Positions 33,431 to 47,263 of a DNA stretch of 64,000 nt are shown here, one piece after another (the stretch's first letter is position 1; each line of letters begins with the position of its first letter). Under the pieces are notes generated by a model, which saw only the letters and a list, made by a program, of their open reading frames with translations, was not told the DNA's origin and did no database searches. The position numbers and the translations under genes were made by a program. The stretch is from positions 1 through 64,000 of the forward strand of contig JBAJFG010000422.1 of the NCBI GenBank assembly GCA_037903475.1, written 5' to 3'. This DNA comes from Ancylostoma caninum. Taxonomy: Eukaryota > Nematoda > Chromadorea > Rhabditida > Ancylostomatidae.

Positions 33431-36400
33431 GAAAAAGGAATAGTGGGACGGTGGTAAAAAAGGTATCACAAATCTACATGGTGTCTCGGAAACATCCTAG
33501 AATTGTCAGGTAATGGGTGTTAACGGTCCCATTCCTGAAGTGTTCGGGGAGTTCTACATATCTTTATATAATATTTATTGTCTAATATAAGTTATACAAA
33601 AGAGGGGGAGGGGGAAACGCAGCTGGGAGTGGCAGCCGGGTGGCGCCAGAGCTGCGGGGTCGACTGACTCGGTGGGACTCCGCCTCCGGGCAACAACTGG
33701 CAATGTTGTTGGCCGGGCTTCATCCCGACAGAATTATGCCTTTATATTCAGGCCGTACCTACTACCTACTCTTGGAGGAGTTAGATTCGAGTTCAAATAA
33801 TTGGGAAACCAAATTTTAACTGCTTGCCTTCAGAATATGAGCATTTATTTTAATGGATTCCCTTCGAATAAGTGAGAACCAGTGAACTCCCGTACCAAGA
33901 TGCGGCAGCTGTAGGGCTCCTGGCGGCCAAGTCACGAGCGTTTGCATTATTTCGCGATATACATATGCCTGTTACTACCGCTATACTTTTGAAACTAGAG
34001 ACCTCATAAGTAACCTCAATGACAGAACAGGTTCTGTCCAGTCTTTGATGCCTCGGTTTCGTCCAGAAGGAGACATCCTTGCCTACAATCCTAGGTATTA
34101 AAGAATGTTCAGCACGGGAATTCTGTCCAAGCCTACGGAAAAACCGTTCCTGGTGTTTCCAATTTACTATTCTCCTTTTCCGGATTGAACGGATAAAGTA
34201 AGGCATGGGGAAATAAATTTGTCACGGAGGGTGGTGGCAAACAAAGCGGCTGATACTTTCGCTCTACAACTTAACCAGGCGATGAACAGCCATTCCCCTA
34301 CATCTAGGAGCGCTGGTGTCTTACTTTGGTATTGCAATAAAAATTAATAATGTGAATATAAAAGCAGAAAAATGATAGAGAAACCCTAATTCTAAAACTG
34401 AACTCCACTAGAATCATCCACACTGCTGTTCAGGATACCATAGCTCGCTCAAAACTGCAGACATGAAACTTTCTGGGTTGTTGCCTATAGCACAGGTTTT
34501 GTAATTACCTGTCGACCATACCCTGATAGCACTTCCTATTACTCCTTGGAGGATTATGTGACCCAACTCGTTCTTCCCCGCCTGCCCTCCTGCGGATCTT
34601 TGGATAACACATTTTATGACCGTCTATTCTACCTTAGGTAGTAATAAGTTACCGCAGTGATCTTTCATGCACATAATAGCATCTGATTGAGTGCTAATAG
34701 CAGTGGGAACATCGGCAGATTCCTTTGAAGTAAAATTTATGCATCCATATGTGCATTTTCTCTATCCTCTGATGCAACGAGCAGAACAGAAGTCTGGAAA
34801 TGCTGTCGCACCCAAGGGCTGGTCAGACTAATCCTGAAGAATCCTGAAGACATCGTGAACAGATGTGTCCGAATAAATTTTTTGCTTATACAGTTCAATA
34901 AAATGTAATTATCGATTCCAGAAGTCAAAATGTGAACCAGATTTAATTGATTCCAACAGAGTACCTGTAGATTTTTTCCAGTTTTGTTATACGCTTCTTT
35001 CTTTATAGTTTTCTAACATGGCATTGTTTAGTACTTCAGAAAAAAAACAAGCAATTTGCAACTCTAACATCAGCAGGACTTGTACTCTGTTGCTAGAAAA
35101 GCTAGAGGCTTTAGAAGAAGTTGTACTTCTCAGGAAAAGAGCTGAGGAATAATGTACTGTCACGCTAATAGCTAGATTGCACTGCATAATAAATAAACTA
35201 TGGCTAACTAGATTCAGTGGAGTACCTTCTATTGTTCCCACACTCCTACAATAGTGGGGATAACGAAAGTCCCAAATACCAACAATGCCATCTACTATGG
35301 TAGTCATCCTAGTGACGCTCGTGGAAATTGCTTTGTTTCTACCTCAATAAAGATAGATTCTCTGAGCCAGTTAATTCATCAGGGCTAAGAATCACGAAGC
35401 GTTAACTAGGCAAACCAGCGATGGTTAGTGTGGTTGGTTATCCTGTTACGTAATGTTGGAAGACAGAAGCGAGGTGAAAGTTGAGGCTATATCTTTGAGA
35501 TTACCCAGGGTGAAAGTGTTAGGGCCCGGTTAAAGATGGGCAAACCTCTCCGTCAAAGAAAATATGAGAAATAGCAGCTGAATGCGGTGTTGACTCGTTT
35601 ACCCTGGGCAATCTCAATCATCCACGCTGCCCTTGTTGATTTGTTAACCTGATTTCGCTCGGTTATGTGTTCACAGATCTTACTGTTAGCCTATGTCAGG
35701 GAAAGTTTAGAGATGTTCTTCATTGTAATTTCCATATATTGTCTAACATAATGTAGATTCGTGCTTAACGCCTGTATTCCCTGTCTGCATTTCTCTCGCA
35801 GCTCCCCCAATACTGCATACTTTCCCACGCTGCTTTTTTGAATGCTCAACTATTTGTCCTAGTGAAACATGCTATCTTACATCATTTCTGTGAACATTTT
35901 CCAGAGCAAGTCATGGATGACATACGCGGTTCCACCGGACAGAGTCTAGGATGCTTGGTTTGGATCTACCTAGTTAGAAAAGAGCTACGTGTTCTTTGAG
36001 GCTGCTTTTCCAAAATCTTTCCCTACATCACTAGTTTATTCCTGTGTTTCACCATGAAGCAACTGGATTCACGAGCCATGTTTTACCTTGTTTTCCCAGT
36101 AACACGTACTATGCTACAGGCTTTCTTGTGGGCGTTCTTTTTTTTTCTCCCTTGAAATCTTTGGTGATAATCAGAGAAAGAATCCTAAAAGAAAATATTC
36201 AAGTGCATAATGTATGCCATTCTACTAATACTGTGTTCCGTCAGCCACTTCAACCACAGATAACTGCACAGGTTATATGTAAGCACATAAAAACAACCTT
36301 TTCGAGCCAAAATATTTCTTTTCTTCCAGATTTTAAAGGTACTAAGACTTCGGATTTCAAAGGACAAGAGACACGCAAACAAATACACTGAAAACCAGCC

Positions 36401-36652
36401 CAAAACTTGGTAAATTTGTCGCGAATGCGAGTTCTATGTGCCTCAAAACCTTGAAATCAAGCAGTACCTCAAGCAAGAAAGAAGATGGAAGGATACTGCT
36501 TTTGAAGGAGGTTTCATATTAAAAGCATTTCGAGAAAGAATTGAATGATATTTCCTCAATGTTAGTTCCATTTTCAACCAAATTCGCTCCCCCGCAGGGT
36601 GTTAGTTCGCCATTAGTATCCGTCAGTGCGTCATCAAACAGGACGCCACTAA

Positions 36653-36755
36653 CGATCGTTCAAATTCTGGCGCGAACTCAGCTGGCTGGCGTCGTTATCG
36701 GGGCACAACGCCAACGAATGCGAACGGTCGATGCCAGGGACAAATCACTATGAAA
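36653..36755 (+). repeat. Direct repeat copy 2
   Basis: Partner of 33338-33430, with a short insertion after GGGGCACAAC. Confidence 0.7.
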
Positions 36756-37569
36756 GAGATGGGGGATGCACACAGGTATGGAATACAATGTACAATACCA
36801 CCCTCATATCTATGGAAAATTCTAGAATCAGCTTATACATTTCGAAGTGCTCCTTCAATTGAAGCGTCATGCCAGGAGCTAGGACTAGCTTCAAGTTACA
36901 AAAACTTGTACGATATACGAGGCCAGTACTGCGTCAAAGAAACTATGGGAAATAGCAGCTGATTTTGGTTGGTTGCCAGAATATGAATAAATCTCTGGGT
37001 GATTGAAACTATAGGGCTGGATTAGCAACGTATTCTGCTTTTCCAAAGTTAGTGGTCTACAGATCTTGTACTACTTCTCGCTTTTCATCCCCTCGTAACA
37101 TTAATCTATCAATCCTCAAAATTACCTGCTGAAAAATTCCTTGTTTGAGTCCAAAACAATTTCCTCTTGTGGTAGAGGACGTCAAAAAATAACATTTCCC
37201 ATTCCGTCACTCCAACATTAGCAGCGGTTTTCTTTTCTCTGGTTAACAATAAAACACCAGATTTGATCCTCATATTCCACCACAAAACTGCTAACGATGG
37301 TTTTAGCCTTGCGAGAAAGTATGGCTCACTATGGCTAAGTGCTTGGTCCCTCGTCATGTTAATAAAACTTTTTAGTAAAATTGTTCTCCAACTAAAACCA
37401 CCAAAATGTTGGGACATGTGTTAAGATAGAGATTGACAATAATCAGTTCATATACATGTAATTCAGTAAGCCCTCTGTCAGCGTATGGTAACGATAATGT
37501 GTGGTGGTGGTTGCACCCCACGCGGTCCCCATTTCAGCTGTTCATTCGATAACGAAGAGATTACACGCC

Positions 37570-38074
<505 letters not shown>

Positions 38075-38107
38075 GCGCCCAGTTCTGCTGAACTAATCTA
38101 ACCCAAC

Positions 38108-38176
38108 GGCCCTCTTTAGGGCCACAAATCATCGAATCGAATACATCAGAATCTCATGTTTATGTGTTTGAATAAA
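38108..38176 (+). terminator. Histone 3' stem-loop and AATAAA, H3 unit 1
   Basis: Stem-loop at 38108-38123; AATAAA at 38171-38176. Confidence 0.9.
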
Positions 38177-40322
38177 TAATTGTGTCGTACTTTTACTACT
38201 TGGATGGACAGGACGTCTAAAAATGGTGTCTAGGTGAAAGGAGAAATTAGCTGCAAAAAGATTTATATATGGCGTGAATTGTATATTCACGTGGCAAAGT
38301 ACATCAACATGATGGATTTAATGTCGAATATGAATCTGAAGTCTTCCAAATTGACCCGCAAATCGACTTCATTTATTTGAAATAAACCGAAATTATATGG
38401 GCTTGGGCCAACTTGAGGTGTAAACGGAATTGTGCAACTATGCGGTCCCCAGGAAGAAAATTGTTCCCGTAAGGATTAAAGGAGCATCTTAAAAGTGCTA
38501 TGAAAGCTAGGTTGACTTTAATTTCTCAACGTTAATTTTCTGGTACTTGCGTAATTTTAAATTTTTTTGTGTAAAAATATTCTATTGAATTTAGAAGGGA
38601 GCAGGAGCACATAGAGGTTTTATTTTCACAAATCTCAAGAATGGCTTTGGGCTGAGGCTATGCTCCAAAGACTGAAAAAAATTAAATGATACATAGCTTT
38701 TTCGCCTACAGTTCATCCCAACATTGAGTTAAATTTTGCCGAACTGGTTGTACTGTCGATAAAAAAAGAGAAAGATTTCAGAAGGACGTAGACAGACAAT
38801 CAGCGATTTCTGGTAGCAACTAGAAAATTCCATCATTCGCGTAAGAATGGAATGCAACTGCTAGAATTGTGTTGAAATCTGTGGGAAAATTAAACAAATT
38901 AGGGGAAATCCTTTAGTGGACTGCGGCCCCTTCGAACTTGTTATCAGAAATTCAGAATTCTCCGGTTTCAAGCCGTCTACAATGATTAAGGGTCAAGGCC
39001 CCACTGCTACGACGCGTAGAGTTCAGAACTGTTCCCACCAGCATGTGTGTAGATCTCAATGGCATCAGCGTATTCCTTCAAGCGTCATCTTGAGTAGCTA
39101 TTCGGAAGTACATACTTTGCGACTTATTTATTTGCATAGGACGTCAGCATGTCACAGCCTGGGTCCCTTGTATGCTTAGGAGAAGATGAGTGTGGGGTAA
39201 TGACTGTGGGGAATTGGCAAACGCATTTGAATACGGATCAAGCCACGACATATCCATTTGAAACTTGCTGGAATCGATCTCAGAATCATAAGGATAGAGG
39301 AAATAGAACATCACAGTTTTTTTAAACTTTTTTAACCTTCTCAGTTCCAGGGCACTCGTTTAAAGGAAAATTCTGGCCTAGAAAGCTACTGGTGTTGCAA
39401 GGATCCAACAGATGCGGTACCTACCTACGATCTAGCCTCACCTAATGCACCATTTGAAGATAAGCTTAAGTGCTAAGGTTTAAGAGGTATACGGGTAATG
39501 TTGAACCGCTCTGTTCGTGGGAGCAACTGTTGTCCGAAACGAATGAAGGCCTTGCTCAGTCTGCGTCATGAATATCTCTTTGAATTTTTTCTCTGTGGAA
39601 CTTTCAAAACCCTCTCGTTTATTACCTTCGTGTTGAAGGGAAGCATTGTGCCTTGGCACTGTGTATAATAAATAAATAAATAAATAAATTTCACATATCA
39701 GAGGAGCAGACTTCTCTAGAAATTTACTGAGGAGTTAAAACCAAAGACGGAACATCTCTGTTGAAACCACGCTGCCTAGGTGAAGAGGCTTTGAAGTGTG
39801 CTGCACACCTGAAAAAAAAAAAGACGCTTCCTCTTCTACTATCCCCCCCCCCCAGCCCCATTCCACCACCTATCATTTTGAGCCAATACTGTTCATCCTT
39901 CGCGCGCAGCCTTTTGAAGAAAAATTTCTGTGACTCTCACTATAATACTCATGCCTCAGAAATTGAGCGTCTTGAAGTCCCTTATCAGAGTGCCGGGTCT
40001 GGATGTCCCAGTGCCCTACTTGGGAATGATCTGTCAAAGTCTCCCAAAAGTATTAGTCAAGTAGTGCTTAGATCTCACAACATATGACCTAAATATTTAA
40101 GTATGTTTTTGTTCCAAACAAACAATGTCTAGCACAAATTTGTACAAAAAAAATAGAAATAATTTTCGATTTTTGGCAGTTCCACATATCAAATGGGAAA
40201 GAAAAAGAAACTGGCTAATCTCTCCTTTTTCTTCGTTTATTTCTGTTTACTAGTCCTAATGGAACATGCTCAACTTTGTTCATGTACCATGTGCCATAGC
40301 GTACACCACAGCTCCACCCCTT
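38177..40322. other. Spacer between units 1 and 2
   Basis: AT-rich, no gene recognised. A (TAAA)n run at about 39665-39690 preceded by CTTGGCACTGTGTA looks like the 3' tail of a non-LTR retrotransposon. A C-tract lies at about 39843-39855. Confidence 0.45.
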
Positions 40323-41461
<1,139 letters not shown>

Positions 41462-41497
41462 GAAGTTCATCGAGCGACTACCTAAAACTAACCCAAC

Positions 41498-41560
41498 GGC
41501 CCTCTTTAGGGCCACACTCTGCTCTTCGAATACGATCACAATGAATTACTGTTGAATAAA
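41498..41560 (+). terminator. Histone 3' stem-loop and AATAAA, H4 unit 2
   Basis: Stem-loop at 41498-41513; AATAAA at 41555-41560. Confidence 0.9.
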
Positions 41561-42488
41561 TCTGTATTTCGTAATGTCATTCTCGTGAAGGTGGCGTTGT
41601 TAAGTTGTCCATCCGTGGCGACTCAAGAGCAGCAATTTCCATCCTCCATCTTGTAACACCGATAATGTTGACCAAAGGTTGCTGTGCTCCTATGGTTCGT
41701 CTTGGATCATATGTGAGCCTCAACTGTTCGCATGGAAGAAAGTTCCTTTATGGTTGAGTTGTTCAGCTTCGTTCCTGTCAAAGTACTCTAGTGGAACCAC
41801 TCTTTGAGTGAACTACCTCAGACCCGGGTACGTGAATTTCGAAACTAGGTTCTGGAGAAGAGTAACCTCCATCTTCCAACTCGTTATTCGCCAGCGGAGA
41901 TAATGGATAGCGTCGTCGTCGTTCGCGCCCACTTTCAAATGAAGGCCACCAGCTGTGACGCAGCGTTTGCAGTCGCGTACTGAAAAAATGGTAGTTGTCG
42001 TGGAGCGGATCATAGGCTGCCATTTTATTGAGTGTATTTAACAGAATATGAGTGAAGGTATTCTGAGCAGTCAACGAATTTAGAGAGTTTATTCCGTAAA
42101 TAGAGGTGTGTTGTGTGCAAGTTACACTAGACACACCGTGCCGAACATTACTTGAAAGTTGAAGGAGATTCACTGTGTACGTATGCTGTCATATAACACA
42201 TTTCCAACGCCTTTGAGCAAGAAGTCTCTTTACCTAACGTTTCGAGTCTTGTTGTCAGAACAGAAATCCCTCCAATCGTTATCATCATGAAATCAAACAG
42301 AGGGGCAGCATAAAAATTTATGAAAAACAGAATTCAAATAGCAGCTGATTGAAATGCAGTCTGCCTCTCACACACACAATCTTCTACTAAATTCACCGAA
42401 GCACAAGAGCTGAAAACGGGATGGTGAATAGGGTGTACGCAAACTATTTTCAAAAAAATCATTTATTTACACACATAATTAATAGTAT
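41561..42488. other. Unit-2 spacer
   Basis: No gene. The fragment 41868-41943 (CAGCGGAGATAATGG, GTTCGCGCCCA.TTTCAAAT) is a third, short copy of the spacer repeat at 43540-44340. Confidence 0.5.
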
Positions 42489-43370
42489 TAGGGTGGTCAG
42501 AAAGTCTTGAGCCGATTTTTTTGAAAGTTCCAGAACTTTTGATTATTGATCGGTACCCATGACCTACCATGTGGTAATCGTAGACCAAACTCGGGGCTTC
42601 TCCATAATAGGCATATATAGCCGAATTGGCTTTCCTAACTTTAATTACGACGTCAATTCCAAAAGAGGTCCTCCTACCCAAGATCAGTTTTTCCTTCATT
42701 GACCACACCGAAAGGAGTTTCTGGAATAACTAATTACTGGAGATGAGAGTTGTGTCCTCTACGATTCTAACATACATCTTGCCATGTGGCTCCGTCGAGC
42801 AGAAGATCCACCAAATCGCACCCCCACCCAAACAAGTGTTTCCTTTGCTACCTCTGGAATTCGCCAGGAATGTCGTATTGTAAGCTGCTCCCGCAAACAT
42901 ACAAGGTCATCAGTAACACATACGCCAATCAATTCCGGAAGGTCGCGGATGCTGTTTGAGAAAAACGGCAAAGACGAGTTTTTTGTACACCTACGCCATG
43001 GTGACGCTAGGCCCCATTTTGCTTAAGGGACCCCTGAAAAATAGGAGGAGCTGGGTTGGGACACGCTTCCCCACTTACCGTATTCTCCTGACGTTGCCAC
43101 TTCTGACTGTCACTTATTTCATCCCCTCGAGGCATTCCTGGCTAAGAAAAAATTCACCAAAGTTGACCATGTTGGAACGGAGGTCAGCGATTTCTTTGGC
43201 TTCCAGTCTTCCCAGTTCTGGGTGAAGGGGAACGCTGACTGGCCCATTAGGTGGGACACAGCAGTGACTAACTGTGGCTATTATATTGTTGGGCAAATTC
43301 CACTGTGGGCTGAGTAATAAAATAAAGCGCAAAAAAGTCCAAAACGGCTCAAGGCTTTCTTACCACCCTA
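42489..43370 (+). mobile_element. Decayed mariner element, 882 bp
   Basis: The ends are TAGGGTGGTCAGAAAGTCTT and its near complement ending ACCACCCTA, with a TA at both edges. Inside, plus-strand transposase pieces remain: GDES near 42743, YDSN..LAMWLRRAEDPP, and a C-terminal VSDFFGFQSSQFW...IRWDTAVTNCGYYI block near 43190-43300. The segment with the second and third catalytic Asp is not readable. Non-autonomous. Confidence 0.78.
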
Positions 43371-43373
43371 ATA

Positions 43374-43496
43374 GTATTCAATAGAATATGTGACTGAGGA
43401 CATGAGGAAGATTGGCTAAGGTTTGAGTGCACCAGCTGCGAGTGATTTACCTGCTAGAGGTGTACTTGGCGGCGGCTTTGGTGTCCTTGGACACTG
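43374..43496 (-). pseudogene. Histone H2B 3'-end relic
   Basis: Matches the last ~17 codons and 3' flank of H2B: CACCAGCTGCGAGTGATTTAC and GGTGTACTTGG are retained, while the stem-loop region (43390-43415) has decayed. The coding part stops abruptly at 43496. It shows that an additional H2B once lay about 1.6 kb from the present unit-2 H2B. Confidence 0.8.
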
Positions 43497-43539
43497 TTTT
43501 AGTGCTGTAGTCCATTCCCTATTTCTTAGTCCAAGACTG

Positions 43540-44340
43540 ATACTAGACCTTAAAAATCCTTTGATTGTTTCAAGTGATTATTGCTTCCCACCCTCAGCGC
43601 TGACGTATCCTCTTGTTGGCGTTTTTTTTTTTGAGAGTTTAGCAAGGCTTTTCTTGCTTTATTTTCACTACAACTATTGGCCTACTGGCCTAGAACTATC
43701 CAGAAAATCTTTTCTCCCCCTCTTGACGCCTAGAACCATTCAGAAAATCTTTTTCCTCCTCATGACGCCATATAGTAGCCTTTTGTAACAATTTTCCGCG
43801 TTGAAGAACTGTTGACAGCTTTCTTGTTCCCGCTGCTGCCCACCTAACGTGATAATGAGTCTTAGTGGCATGGTAAGGGTTGGCTACCCACATTTGATAG
43901 GCTAGGACGACAGTAATGGTACTTAATGGTATGACGCAATTAAGTGATGGCCTGTACTTCATTCGCCACACCACAAAGATGTTTTGCATCGCGGATTACG
44001 GGACAGGTCAACAACTTGGGGAAGGCTAGGTCACCAGATAAGCAGCTGTCGAACGTCGAGCTCAAGACTCAACGAACACAAATGTTTAGGCCCCCGCCTA
44101 TCATACTTAGTTCCGTAAACGCAGGAATCCACGAAGCAGACTCAAGTCGAGTTGAACAGAGAAGTGGCAAATTTGATGGAAAACCCCATGGGTTTCGTAG
44201 GCGGGAGGGTGGTTCAGCAAATCTGCCTGTTAGTCCCTCGTAAACATCAAAACAGCTTTTTTTTCTCTGCTCGGGGCTTGTCAGCGGAGATAATGGGATG
44301 GCGTGGTTAGCGCCCGATTTCAAATCGGAACTATGTACAG
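43540..44340 (+). repeat. Unit spacer repeat, copy in unit 2
   Basis: About 800 bp homologous to 52630-53500 (shared ACATTTGATAGGCTA, AACAGAGAAGTGGCAAATT, CAGCGGAGATAATG.GA.GG). Both copies lie between H4 and H2B of their unit, so this is inherited spacer from duplication of the histone unit, or a mobile repeat present before it. Confidence 0.75.
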
Positions 44341-44995
44341 AGCATAGTTTTTTTTTTCTGAAAAGTTGGCAGTCATTCTAAATAGACCCTCGAAATTACG
44401 CAAAAGTTATATATTAGTTTAAAAAAACGTGGACAAGTAGATAGAACATTGCTTTCTTTCAGTGAGTATCAAATATTGGAATGAAACGTGTTGAAAAATC
44501 TTAAATCTGGAAAACCTTAAATCTTAAAATGGAAAATCTTAAAAAGTATTGATAGGAAATACAATTATTAATGTCCAGGAATTTACACTTGTCGATATAA
44601 AGGATTTCTCTGAGACGTCATTTTCTTCCCAAATAGAGATAAACAGACGCCGCTGGATAGTTTCCTTAGATGACTCTCAACTTAGAGTGTTTTAGTTGTT
44701 CTATGTTGCAAAATGGCTTGGATGTAAGTAAGACCACCCGCAGAACTGTACTCCGGCGAACGAAGGTAGAATACATCGCAACTTCGATCTTAAGTTGTCT
44801 TTGAAATGGCGGCGAAGACAGGTCCACGTAAGCCTTGACCAATGAGGAAATAAAACTGAATATAACAAAAAACTCGGTAATTCTCCACGCACATCTGCAG
44901 TGGAGAAGGGGAACTTAACACCGAGCATTCAAAGACTTACACTGAACTCACACAACCTATTTTGTACACTATATTCCACGTCAAGAAATTTTACA
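44341..44995. other. Unit-2 spacer before H2B
   Basis: No gene. 44650-45040 is recognisably homologous to 55110-55505 in unit 3. Confidence 0.6.
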
Positions 44996-45055
44996 TTTAT
45001 TTACACGTCTCATAAATAGTAGTATTCGATACAATATGTGGCCCTAAAGAGGGCC
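44996..45055 (-). terminator. Histone 3' stem-loop and AATAAA, H2B unit 2
   Basis: Stem-loop at 45040-45055 (minus strand); AATAAA complement at 44996-45001. Confidence 0.88.
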
Positions 45056-45091
45056 GTTGGGTTAGATTTGACCACACCAGCTGCAAGTGAT

Positions 45092-45463
45092 TTACTTGCT
45101 GGAGGTGTACTTGGTGACGGCCTTGGTGCCCTCGGACACGGCGTGCTTGGCGAGCTCTCCGGGGAGGATCAGGCGGACGGCGGTCTGGATTTCGCGGGAG
45201 GAGATCGTCGAGCGCTTGTTGTACTGGGCAAGGCGGGAAGCCTCAACAGCAATGCGCTCGAAGACGTCGTTCACGAACGAGTTCATGATGGACATCGCCT
45301 TCGACGAGACACCGGTGTCGGGGTGCACCTGCTTCAGCACGCGGTAGATGTAGACGGAGTAGCTCTCCTTGCGGCTCTTTCTCCTCTTCTTGTCTCCGGA
45401 TCGGCTGGCCTTCTGGCTCTTCGCGGCCTTCTTCGCTCCCTTGGCAGACGGCTTTGGTGGCAT
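45092..45463 (-). CDS. Histone H2B, unit 2
   Basis: 123 codons, protein identical to the H2B of units 1 and 3. Coding DNA is closest to unit 3 (same CTGGGCAAGGCG codon choice where unit 1 differs). It is paired head to head with the intact H2A at 45651. All core features (tail, histone fold, TKYTSSK end) are intact. Confidence 0.97.
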   Translation of the reverse strand: MPPKPSAKGAKKAAKSQKASRSGDKKRRKSRKESYSVYIYRVLKQVHPDTGVSSKAMSIMNSFVNDVFERIAVEASRLAQYNKRSTISSREIQTAVRLILPGELAKHAVSEGTKAVTKYTSSK

Positions 45464-45650
45464 GACGCGAGGTTCACTGGGTAGTCAGTGGGTGAGGAAT
45501 AGCTCGCGAGGCGCTCTTTTATGCACCATCTGCTGCTGTAACCCGCCCCGAACCGTCGCAGGGGCGTGGTATCGCACGGACCCTATATAAGCTGCGCCGC
45601 GGTCCCATTGTCACTCGTGAGTGTACATCTCGCAGTTCTCAATCGTCGCT
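45464..45650. promoter_or_regulatory. Divergent H2B/H2A promoter, unit 2
   Basis: 187 bp between start codons. TATATAAG at 45584-45591 drives H2A (67 bases to ATG); GCATAAAAG (complement 45515-45523) drives H2B. A GC-rich centre contains CCGCCCCGAACCGTCGCAGG, conserved in unit 3. The H2A start block CACTCGTGAGTGTAC lies at about 45611. Confidence 0.75.
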
Positions 45651-46034
45651 ATGTCTGGACGCGGAAAAGGAGGCAAAGCCAAGAGCGGAGGCAAGGCCAA
45701 GTCGCGCTCGTCCCGAGCAGGGCTTCAGTTCCCCGTCGGTCGTCTGCACCGCATGCTCCGCAAGGGCAACTACGCAGGACGCATCGGAGGAGGAGCCCCC
45801 GTCTACCTGGCCGCAGTCCTCGAATACCTCGCTGCTGAGGTGCTCGAACTGGCCGGCAACGCTGCCCGTGACAACAAGAAGACCAGGATCAACCCCCGCC
45901 ATCTCCAGCTCGCCGTCCGCAACGACGAAGAGCTCAACAAGCTGCTGTCCGGTGTGACTATCGCTCAGGGAGGAGTTCTGCCCAACATCCAGGCTGTTCT
46001 CCTGCCCAAGAAGTCCGCTGGAGACAAGGAATAA
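45651..46034 (+). CDS. Histone H2A, unit 2
   Basis: 127 codons, canonical replicative H2[20 protein letters not shown] tail, [12 protein letters not shown] start of the fold, acidic patch Glu57, Glu62, Glu65, Asp91, Glu92 and Glu93 (Met removed), docking region [16 protein letters not shown] and a short C-terminus without an SQ motif, so not H2A.X. An in-frame ATG 30 bases upstream (45621) lies in the leader; the start at 45651 is supported by conservation in all three copies. Confidence 0.97.
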   Translation: MSGRGKGGKAKSGGKAKSRSSRAGLQFPVGRLHRMLRKGNYAGRIGGGAPVYLAAVLEYLAAEVLELAGNAARDNKKTRINPRHLQLAVRNDEELNKLLSGVTIAQGGVLPNIQAVLLPKKSAGDKE

Positions 46035-46070
46035 ATTCCTTGCGCACTCTCGCTCTAAAAATAACCCAAC

Positions 46071-46134
46071 GGCCCTCTTTAGGGCCACAGTTTATATCGA
46101 ATACCAACATTACATCGAATACGTCACGAATAAA
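46071..46134 (+). terminator. Histone 3' stem-loop and AATAAA, H2A unit 2
   Basis: Stem-loop 46071-46086; AATAAA 46129-46134. Confidence 0.9.
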
Positions 46135-47263
46135 TGCTCATTATTGTATTTCGTCGATGTTTACCATTTTTAAATTGAGGGGTAATTTTTTACATCGCTT
46201 CTGAAAAGTACTAGCCAGATTTCATTCTGCGCAGATATGGCTTTGTCTTGAGCGATCTGTCCTTGAACGCGCAAAAGCGAGGAACCTTAGAAGCAATATT
46301 TCTCGCCTATGTGGAATAGTTCTAAGTGTGTGTAGGTTGAGATATCACTCCCGTAACAAAGATAAACTTACCTAAACTTATTTATAGGGAATGTTGAACG
46401 TATTCACAATTTTACTAGTCCGTAGCTAACAAAATGGAACACTAAGTTTTAAAATATCATGTCGGCTGTGAATTCATTCATTGTGGCGTCAAACCCATCC
46501 CAAGTTCTTTGAGGCAGCTTCTCCAACTGTTCCACTTTCCAAAGAGATTCTGAAGTGTCTTCATCTCAAAACTAGACAATATAACTGCTTCACTAGAATT
46601 AGTCAAAGGGGATTAGCGTATCTTTGCTGGAATCAGCGAAGCCTTCGTGCATTTTTGCCTCTCATCCTATTTCGAGAATGTTTTCCATGACCTCTCCTCA
46701 GTGTATGTTCCTAAAGCACTCTGCGTTCCAGTGGTCGTACGGACCGAGTATTCACAATTTTACTAGTCCGGATGGTGTCAATCGTTTGAAAACAGTTCTG
46801 CCACGAGAGTAACCATGAGTAGTTAGGAAGGTTGTTAAATTAATGTCCTTGTAGTGGGAGTAAATGAGTTAGGCTTACATATAAGCACGAAGCATATACC
46901 CTGCGAATGGGAAAGACTAAAGTTAGAGAGACAGACGGTCGCACTCTGTTACCATCTTTGGTTCACCTTGAATACGTATAAGCTTTGTTATATACTATTA
47001 AAAACCGGGATCCATAGACGAAGATGCACTTCAATCAAAGAAAGATCTCTCCAGCCTTCCCCCCACTTATTAGCTTTAGAACGCGTTTATTTTTCAATTT
47101 CTCCCGTTTTATGGACACCGCTCATGCATGGTATTGCCCTCTTCGCGCAAAAATTTCAAATCAGAAGCGGCCACGTGCTGAGTCAGTTGAGTCTGCTCCA
47201 CCCATCCTTTTGGAACAGCATGAAAACAGTGGAAACTCATCACGACTGTTGGTTCACTCAGCA
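46135..47263. other. Unit-2 spacer before H3-like gene
   Basis: No gene recognised and no TATA-containing H3 promoter block: only GTTCACTCAGCA just before the H3-like ATG recalls the normal H3 leader. A short stretch at 46495-46540 resembles unit 1 at 35990-36030. Confidence 0.5.

Larger units (their letters stand above)
32857..37519. other. Unit-1 spacer between H2A and H3
   Basis: No gene recognised. It contains a direct repeat (33338-33430 and 36653-36755, sharing GATCGTTCAAATTCTGGCGC) and a GC-rich patch at 33600-33740 of unknown nature. A 118-codon open frame at 33850-34206 (minus) has no recognisable domain. Confidence 0.45.
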
